Positions 7,695 to 11,773 of a stretch of DNA of 11,773 nt are shown here, in pieces. The notes under the pieces are model-generated. The model saw nothing but the letters and a program-made list of their open reading frames with translations, was not told the origin of the DNA and did no database searches. Each line of letters opens with the position of its first letter. Position 1 is the stretch's first letter. Origin of the DNA: JBLHGN01 sp047616325 (lineage in GTDB: Bacteria > Pseudomonadota > Gammaproteobacteria > Pseudomonadales > Cellvibrionaceae); assembly GCA_047616325.1 (NCBI GenBank), contig JBLHGN010000098.1, positions 1-11,773 of the forward strand, given 5' to 3'. The position numbers and the translations under genes were made by a program.

Positions 7695-8178
7695 AATTTA
7701 ACCCTTTACAGGAAGCTGAGTGATCTTGGTAGGCTTCGCCTTCACTTGGGTTCCCCTTGTCTGGCTTAATGCTGTCGGCCACTTCACTCGGCATATACGT
7801 CTCATCGTGTTTAGCCAACACTTCGACAGCGTTAAACTCTCCACCACTCTCCAATTTTCCAGTGAGCACTGTCGCCTCCCCCTCACCAAACAAATCCGGC
7901 AAAATGCCGTCGTAAACCACTGGCAGAGTTGCCATGCCATCGGTAACTTCAAAGCGAACCTTTAAACCTTCACTATCGCGAACAATGGATCCCGGCACCA
8001 CACAGCCGCCTGCACGAATAGTTTTACCTTCGGGAGCCTCACCGGCCACAATTTGAGACGGAGGATAAAATAAGTTCATATTCTGACCAAGTGCCTGAAC
8101 AAGAAACCCGACGGCAACGGAGCTCGCCAGCACGATAAAGATAACCATGTATAAACGTTGTTTTCTAACGGGATGCAT
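7684..8178 (-). CDS. ccmE: Periplasmic haem chaperone CcmE
   Basis: CcmE covalently binds haem on a histidine and carries it from the CcmABCD release complex to CcmF. The 164-residue product has an N-terminal signal anchor (about residues 9-29) and the OB-fold periplasmic domain. The haem-binding motif is VLAKHDETYMP, with His124 as the covalent site and Tyr128 as ligand (H130 and Y134 in E. coli). The loop reads GGCVVPGSIV, with a Cys59 where I recall Met or similar residues (GGMV), a small oddity. The start ATG at 8178 has GAGG about 6 nt upstream. It follows ccmD after an unusually long 158 bp gap, and its stop overlaps ccmF by 11 bp. Confidence 0.97.
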   Translation of the reverse strand: MHPVRKQRLYMVIFIVLASSVAVGFLVQALGQNMNLFYPPSQIVAGEAPEGKTIRAGGCVVPGSIVRDSEGLKVRFEVTDGMATLPVVYDGILPDLFGEGEATVLTGKLESGGEFNAVEVLAKHDETYMPSEVADSIKPDKGNPSEGEAYQDHSASCKGLNYDS

Positions 8179-8336
8179 ATAAACCTCAAGAACACTGAAG
8201 ACAATAGTGCCTGTTAATTTGCTGAGTAATTATTAACTGCGTTGGTGCTATAGACAGCAATTTGCTAATTTGCGCACAAACTTTGTCGATAATAATAGGG
8301 TCGACAGCTGACATTTTATTATTAAACAAGTAATTA
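8179..8336. other. 158 bp non-coding gap inside the ccm operon with an inverted repeat
   Basis: No gene is visible between ccmD and ccmE. The gap is AT-rich and contains a perfect 8 bp inverted repeat, TAATAATA (8290-8297) with TATTATTA (8317-8324). Its 19-base loop contains the palindromes GTCGAC and CAGCTG. Three copies of AATTTGC occur (8216-8222, 8259-8265, 8267-8273). The region could hold a processing site, an internal promoter for ccmE onward, or the scar of an excised element. Confidence 0.5.
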
Positions 8337-8516
8337 TTACGTTCGTCGGGCAATGGACTGCTGCATTTTAAAGAACTTTTTACGAGCCAGCTTGTGAAAA
8401 ACCACTAAGTTAACAAACGCTAGAATGGTCACGCCGTAGGCTAGCCATACATACTGACCATGCCCCTTCATGCTTAAAAATTCCGATAAAGAATCAAACT
8501 GAAAAACAAGCTCCAT
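8337..8516 (-). CDS. ccmD: Haem exporter protein CcmD
   Basis: CcmD is a small single-span membrane protein needed to release holo-CcmE from the CcmABC complex. The product is 59 residues from the ATG at 8516: a short N-terminal segment with the typical GHGQYVWLAYGVT stretch, one membrane helix (about residues 23-41) and a basic C-terminal tail (KLARKKFFK...RR). A GTG one codon earlier (8519) is also in frame. I prefer the ATG because AGGAG lies 6 nt upstream and the ATG overlaps the ccmC stop as TGATG, a classic coupling arrangement. Sequence pattern and position between ccmC and ccmE make the identity firm. Confidence 0.93.
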   Translation of the reverse strand: MELVFQFDSLSEFLSMKGHGQYVWLAYGVTILAFVNLVVFHKLARKKFFKMQQSIARRT

Positions 8517-9271
8517 CACACACTCCTATGCATACTTTTTAACACTAATTGTCTCACCCACTGAGTTTTCTTTTCACGCTTTAGAACTTCTAGTCGACTA
8601 AAGGCCAAAACCAGCCAGATAAAGCAGAAGTAAAAAGCCAATATCATAACAATTAATGGGTACGCCATACTTGGAGCTATGGATGAGGATTCCGTCAACT
8701 TTAATGTCGCGGGCTGATGGAGGGTATACCACCAATCCACCGACTTATAGATTATCGGAATATTCACCATACCCACAAGCGCTAAGATGGCGCTGGTTTT
8801 ATCGGCTGCATCTTGATTTCTATACGCTTCTTGCAGGGCAATGATGCCTAAGTAGAGAAAAAACAGTATTAGCATAGAGGTTATTCGAGCGTCCCACTCC
8901 CACCAAGTTCCCCAAGTGGGCTTCCCCCAAATTGCGCCGGTAACAAGCGAGACAAAAGTTAACACAGCACCAATTGGTGCGATGGCCTTCATCACCATAA
9001 AGGAGAGCTTCATTCGCCAAACTAGCCCAACAGCTCCACAAATGGCCATGGCGTAATAGCCTGCCATGGCAACAAAAGAACCCGGCACATGAATAAATAT
9101 AATGCGATAACTGTTGCCTTGCTTGAAATCGGCTGGGGCAAAACCCAGCCCCCAGGCCACACCCATTGTCATGGAGATTATCGACGCCAAACCCAGCCAA
9201 AACATCCACGATTCGGTTTTTTCATAAAACCAACGGGGACTACCTAATCTATGAAACCACTGCCAATTCAC
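8516..9271 (-). CDS. ccmC: Haem-handling membrane protein CcmC
   Basis: CcmC presents haem to CcmE on the periplasmic side and is the minimal factor for CcmE haem attachment. The 251-residue protein has six predicted membrane helices and the WWD motif WGTWWEWDARITSML (about residues 120-134). The flanking haem-ligand histidines are H61 (FIHVPGSFVAM) and H185 (WYTLHQPATL), equivalent to His60 and His184 of E. coli. The start is a GTG at 9271 with GAGG 7 nt upstream, 77 bp after ccmB. That is the only other clear gap in the ccmA-G block besides ccmD/ccmE. Its stop overlaps ccmD. Confidence 0.98.
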   Translation of the reverse strand: MNWQWFHRLGSPRWFYEKTESWMFWLGLASIISMTMGVAWGLGFAPADFKQGNSYRIIFIHVPGSFVAMAGYYAMAICGAVGLVWRMKLSFMVMKAIAPIGAVLTFVSLVTGAIWGKPTWGTWWEWDARITSMLILFFLYLGIIALQEAYRNQDAADKTSAILALVGMVNIPIIYKSVDWWYTLHQPATLKLTESSSIAPSMAYPLIVMILAFYFCFIWLVLAFSRLEVLKREKKTQWVRQLVLKSMHRSV

Positions 9272-9348
9272 ACTTTATCCTCATTATGGAGTTGAAAGAC
9301 TATACCTATTAAACGTGTGAAGTTAACTACCTAAATTACCCGCTTGAA

Positions 9349-10038
9349 TTAACTGCTTATAGAAATACGCAGAGCTCCAGCGGCGGCCAACGGCGCCAAC
9401 ACCAGGGAAAACAGTAAAAAAGCTACCAAGATAGACATTTGTCCGCCTACGGGAAAGCCCTCTATGGCATTGCGCACTGCCGCCGAACCAAAAATTAACA
9501 CGGGCACGTACAGAGGCATAATTATCAGCGATAGTAACAGCCCACCTCGGCGCAAAGCCACGGTTAAAGCCGCACCAATTGAGCCAATTAGGCTCAACAC
9601 GCCAGTGCCAAGAAATAGCGAGGCCACCAGCGGCACATAACCCTGCTCTGGCAACGACATCAGCAGGCCCAACACTGGGGCCAGCAGCGTAAGAGGTAAA
9701 CCAGTGATCAGCCAGTGCACAAGCACTTTGGAAATCACCATCCAATAGAGTGGTTGCCCGCTCACCAGTGCCTGCTCAAGACTGCCATCTTCAAAATCGC
9801 TCTGAAACAGGCGATCTAAAGACAGTAGCGTCGCCAACAGCGCCACTATCCAAATCATTCCAGGCGCTAGCGCTGCCAGAACATTGCTGTCCGGACTCAC
9901 GCCAAGCGGTACAAACACTATGATACAGAGGAAAAATATAATGGGGTTGGCTATATCGCCCCGATTTCGGAAACCACCGATCAACTCGCGGGTAAACGTA
10001 TGTTTTAACGCACTGGCCAGGCCGGGAATTTGGTTCAC
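9349..10038 (-). CDS. ccmB: CcmAB haem exporter complex, permease subunit CcmB
   Basis: CcmB is the membrane permease partner of the ATPase CcmA. Together with CcmC and CcmD they form the complex whose ATP hydrolysis releases holo-CcmE. The 229-residue product has about six hydrophobic helices. Family hallmarks are LFQSDFEDGSLEQALVSG (about residues 77-94) and the later PLYVPVLIFG segment (about 175-184). Its start is a GTG at 10038 overlapping the ccmA stop as GTGA, so translation is coupled to ccmA. Length is normal (E. coli CcmB is about 220 residues). Confidence 0.97.
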   Translation of the reverse strand: MNQIPGLASALKHTFTRELIGGFRNRGDIANPIIFFLCIIVFVPLGVSPDSNVLAALAPGMIWIVALLATLLSLDRLFQSDFEDGSLEQALVSGQPLYWMVISKVLVHWLITGLPLTLLAPVLGLLMSLPEQGYVPLVASLFLGTGVLSLIGSIGAALTVALRRGGLLLSLIIMPLYVPVLIFGSAAVRNAIEGFPVGGQMSILVAFLLFSLVLAPLAAAGALRISISS

Positions 10039-10775
10039 TCGCCACCTCTGACGCTTTGCGTATCGCGATAAGCGTCCAGAGAACTTCCCACACCATCGTC
10101 GCCTGCGGTGTGTCGTGATTCACTTGACGACGGTACAAATTCGCCTAGATCAACAACTTTAAGGCGAGAAAACGAGGGAGCTTGATGCGTGGTTAGCACC
10201 ACAATGCCACCACTTTCGGCGTGCGCCATTAATTTTAACTCCAGCGCCGCCACTCCTTGTTTGTCGATAGCAGTGAAGGGTTCATCGAGTATCCAAAGCG
10301 GTGCTTTCGATACATATAAGCGAGCCAAAGCCACTCGCCGCTGCTGTCCCGTTGACATGTGATGGGCGGGAACATTCTCGTAACCCGCCAAGCCCACTTC
10401 TGCAAGTGCTTGTTTAAGCTCTTCAGTTTCTACCAACACAGAAGCCCCGTTTCCGGCTTTTCGTCCATTAACACCAAAGAACCAGCGCAAATTTTCTAAC
10501 GGTGTAAGGGATGACTTTATACCAGGCAAGTGACCGAAGTAGAGCAGAGAGGAAAACAAATTATAATTTGGCAAGGGCTCGCCGCACCAGAGCAACTCGC
10601 CTTCATATTGATCGGAAATACCGCACAACATGCGCAATAGCGTAGTTTTCCCCGCACCATTGGGGCCAGCTATTTGCACAAGATCGCCAGGCTCAAATTG
10701 GATACTTAAACCAGAGAACAGCACGCGCTCATCTCGCTCGCAAGACAGATTTTTCAATGTTAACGCAAGCCCCAC
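10035..10775 (-). CDS. ccmA: CcmAB haem exporter complex, ATP-binding protein CcmA
   Basis: CcmA is the cytoplasmic ABC ATPase that drives release of haem-loaded CcmE from CcmC. Visible motifs are Walker A GPNGAGKT (37-44), the signature STGQQRR (141-147), Walker B LWILDEP (160-166) with the D-loop, and the switch histidine in TTHQAP (H197). The GTG start at 10775 is preceded by AAGGGGAG at good spacing. At 246 residues it is longer than E. coli CcmA (about 207). The extra C-terminal stretch (about 213-246) is polar, rich in Ser, Gly and Asp, and looks disordered. This is the first gene of the operon, with a TATAAT promoter just upstream. Confidence 0.97.
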   Translation of the reverse strand: MGLALTLKNLSCERDERVLFSGLSIQFEPGDLVQIAGPNGAGKTTLLRMLCGISDQYEGELLWCGEPLPNYNLFSSLLYFGHLPGIKSSLTPLENLRWFFGVNGRKAGNGASVLVETEELKQALAEVGLAGYENVPAHHMSTGQQRRVALARLYVSKAPLWILDEPFTAIDKQGVAALELKLMAHAESGGIVVLTTHQAPSFSRLKVVDLGEFVPSSSESRHTAGDDGVGSSLDAYRDTQSVRGGE

Positions 10776-10804
10776 TCGGCACTCCCCTTCATATAAAAAG
10801 AGGC

Positions 10805-10810
10805 ATTATA
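10805..10810 (-). promoter_or_regulatory. Likely ccm operon promoter (-10 TATAAT)
   Basis: On the minus strand a perfect TATAAT lies 30 bp upstream of the ccmA GTG, giving a leader of roughly 20 nt that carries the AAGGGGAG ribosome binding site. The -35 region is weak (TACACT at 16 bp or AATACA at 18 bp), which suggests either low basal activity or an activator. No activator box is recognisable. Confidence 0.55.
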
Positions 10811-11232
10811 ACCAAACGACGCTAATAGTGTATTTGTTACGAAAAACAGTGACTATACGCTCAAACACGCTAAATTCAGATTATGGATATTCCTTCACCG
10901 CTAGGCGGAATTGTGCGCGCGTGGCCCTGCATGGCCCAGATACGACTTTGAATGTAAACCTGCTAAAAGCGGGCGCATAATTAACGGCCACGATTAATGC
11001 TGTGGTGCGGTTAAGAGAAACGCAAATTGAACGCCTTCAAATACTGATTTCAAACACGGCCGTGCCAATGGCCATAAAGGGTGAGAAGCCGCCGTAAGCG
11101 CAAAAACCTCCGCTGGCAGGGAAACTGTCGCTCCACCTGCGAGCCAAACCACTACATACCAGAAAACTCAGTTGAAATTCTGACGGGCAAGTATAAAATA
11201 GCCTAACACTTTGAATTAAAAATAAATTTTTT
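10811..11232. other. Spacer upstream of ccmA: no intact gene; possible decayed coding sequence
   Basis: There is no intact gene with a ribosome binding site. One plus-strand frame, from about 10865 to 11172, is interrupted only by stops at 10978-10980 and 11095-11097. It reads like coding sequence (for example RVALHGPDTTLNVNLLKAG, then LTATINAVVRLRETQIERLQ). It might be a decayed gene once divergent from ccmA. From memory, a flagellar FliK-like gene occupies this place in some relatives, but I cannot recognise FliK here. The part from 11059 lies inside the second transposon remnant. Confidence 0.3.
11059..11078 (+). repeat. Left inverted repeat of the second transposon remnant
   Basis: This is the left arm of an imperfect inverted repeat with 11506-11524. 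It starts with an exact GCCGTGCC and continues with a shared ATGGC after a one-base gap. Confidence 0.55.
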
Positions 11233-11469
11233 ATGACCAATGACCTCGATACAACTCACCCATTGGGTGAACGAAATCCCTCGTCAGATGGCACAAAAAA
11301 CCACCCGATTGAAGTGGCTACTTTTGACGGTAAATTGCATATTGAATGGGATACCGAAGCGGCCGTAACGCCCATTGGTGTCGGGTGTGTAACGTACCGA
11401 GTAATTTTGGAGAGTTTGCTTCACGCTATTTTAGGTGGGACGATCAGGCCATACTCTCGCTTATTTTAA
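11233..11469 (+). pseudogene. N-terminal fragment of a transposase with internal deletion
   Basis: The 78-codon frame starts with a variable polar leader and then reads EVATFDGKLHIEWDTEAAVTPIG. I recognise this as the conserved start of a transposase family whose members read DGKVHVEWDPDAAVTPLGQL; I do not assign the IS family. After VTPIG the expected residues are missing. The sequence then resumes with RVILESLLHAILGG, resembling the later RDVLGTLLLAILAG segment of the same proteins, before losing the frame. This suggests a deletion of some tens of codons near 11380-11390 and loss of everything downstream. No ribosome binding site is visible before the ATG (T-rich leader). It is not expected to encode a working protein. 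Confidence 0.6.
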
Positions 11470-11505
11470 TAATTTCCTCGTAAAGGTGAATCGTTCTAAA
11501 GCTAT

Positions 11506-11524
11506 TTTGTTGCCATGGCACGGC
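11506..11524 (-). repeat. Right inverted repeat of the second transposon remnant
   Basis: This is the right arm pairing with 11059-11078. On the minus strand it starts GCCGTGCCATGGC. It lies 37 bp after the stop of the truncated transposase frame. Confidence 0.55.
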
Positions 11525-11693
11525 TCCCCTACAAGTTAATCGGCGTCAAACCGGCACCTCCATCTCTCTGCCCACCTTCACGACGTAAACACCTTGTAAG
11601 GAATATCGATGGGTTGATAAGGAAGAGAGTCGACATGCTTGAGTGACAGCCGTAGAACCACACATTGCAGGTGACCCCACGGTCTAAATTATC
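11525..11693. other. Spacer: nothing recognised
   Basis: This lies between the second transposon remnant and the edge gene. There is no sizeable open frame on either strand, no tRNA-like fold and no clear terminator. A small CCTTGTAAGG palindrome lies near 11592-11601. Confidence 0.4.
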
Positions 11694-11773
11694 TTATTCT
11701 ATTAAGTCGTTATTGCCATCAGCAGATAAATCCTGTGGGTTATCGCTCCCATTTCTAGCGGCCTGTTTCAGAG
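11694..11773 (-). CDS. C-terminal end of an unidentified protein, 5' part outside window
   Basis: On the minus strand the window edge is open for 25 codons, ending in TAA at 11694-11696. The peptide is polar and acidic, ending NPQDLSADGNNDLIE, which looks like a disordered C-terminal tail. It would be the gene upstream of ccmA on the same strand, but the transposon remnant and about 880 bp of spacer lie between. The stretch is short enough to be open by chance, and I do not recognise the family. Confidence 0.35.
   Translation of the reverse strand, partial: LKQAARNGSDNPQDLSADGNNDLIE

Larger units (their letters stand above)
11059..11524 (+). mobile_element. Second transposon remnant (about 466 bp) with imperfect inverted repeats
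   Basis: The left end, GCCGTGCCAATGGCCATAAA at 11059-11078, matches the reverse complement of 11506-11524 (GCCGTGCCATGGCAACAAA). Between the two arms are 8 bases, then 5, then an isolated A, then 3 AAA identical, with one gap and two mismatches. Between them lies the broken start of a transposase gene (11233-11469). The size fits an internally deleted insertion sequence or MITE-type derivative. No target duplication is evident, so the outermost bases are uncertain. The sequence is unrelated to the 1.7 kb element apart from the short GCACGG core. Confidence 0.55.

Noticed and set aside
10630..10980. 116-codon plus-strand frame starting inside ccmA
   Set aside because: Its first part is the antisense shadow of the ccmA Walker A region. 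Only the part beyond the ccmA start is of interest, and that is treated as possible decayed sequence.
11037..11240. 67-codon minus-strand frame in the spacer
   Set aside because: No ribosome binding site and no recognisable domain. It lies across the second transposon remnant, opposite the better-supported strand.
1818..11524. Shared ATGGCACGG core between the left end of the first element (1816-1824) and the right end of the second (11515-11523)
   Set aside because: The core sits in opposite orientation relative to each element's interior and similarity stops after nine bases, so a common element family is not supported.
1..11773. CRISPR arrays, tRNA or rRNA genes, and defence systems
   Set aside because: No regularly spaced repeats with unique spacers, no cloverleaf or rRNA signatures, and no nuclease or effector genes were seen on either strand.

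Overview
The window carries a System I cytochrome c maturation (ccm) locus from what looks like a gammaproteobacterium. CcmH and CcmI are separate proteins, as in Pseudomonas-like lineages, rather than the fused CcmH of Escherichia coli. An intracellular poly(3-hydroxybutyrate) depolymerase shows that the organism stores PHA. Moderate base composition and AT-rich spacers would suit a marine or host-associated member of the Cellvibrionales/Oceanospirillales type, but nothing here fixes the genus.

All intact genes lie on the minus strand and read from right to left. From about 10.8 kb down to 5.1 kb the order is ccmA-ccmB-ccmC-ccmD-ccmE-ccmF-ccmG, with short overlaps at A/B, C/D, E/F and F/G. 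There is a 77 bp gap between ccmB and ccmC and an unusual 158 bp gap between ccmD and ccmE. In most relatives ccmH and ccmI follow ccmG directly. Here they are separated from it by about 3.5 kb holding a structured AT-rich spacer with a small MITE-like element, the depolymerase gene phaZ, and the fossil of a transposon on the opposite strand. After that come ccmH and the 5' 368 codons of ccmI, which runs off the left edge.

The fossil transposon (about 1818-3521) has 13 bp perfect terminal inverted repeats. Its transposase pseudogene has two in-frame stops and three single-base deletions but still aligns end to end with an intact ancestor of about 480 codons. The region upstream of ccmA (10.8-11.77 kb) is gene-poor. 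It holds the likely ccmA promoter, a stretch of possible decayed coding sequence, and a second, unrelated transposon remnant of about 466 bp (11059-11524). That remnant has about 20 bp imperfect inverted repeats around a broken transposase start. The last codons of an unidentified minus-strand gene lie at the right edge.

The ccm genes act together. CcmABCD load haem onto CcmE in the periplasm. CcmG and CcmH keep the CXXCH cysteines of apocytochrome c reduced, CcmI captures the apocytochrome, and CcmF with CcmH ligates haem. The split means ccmH-ccmI probably need their own promoter or read-through from phaZ. I see no wholly new system. The notable features are the rearranged ccm locus and the two decayed mobile elements at its internal breakpoint and upstream border.
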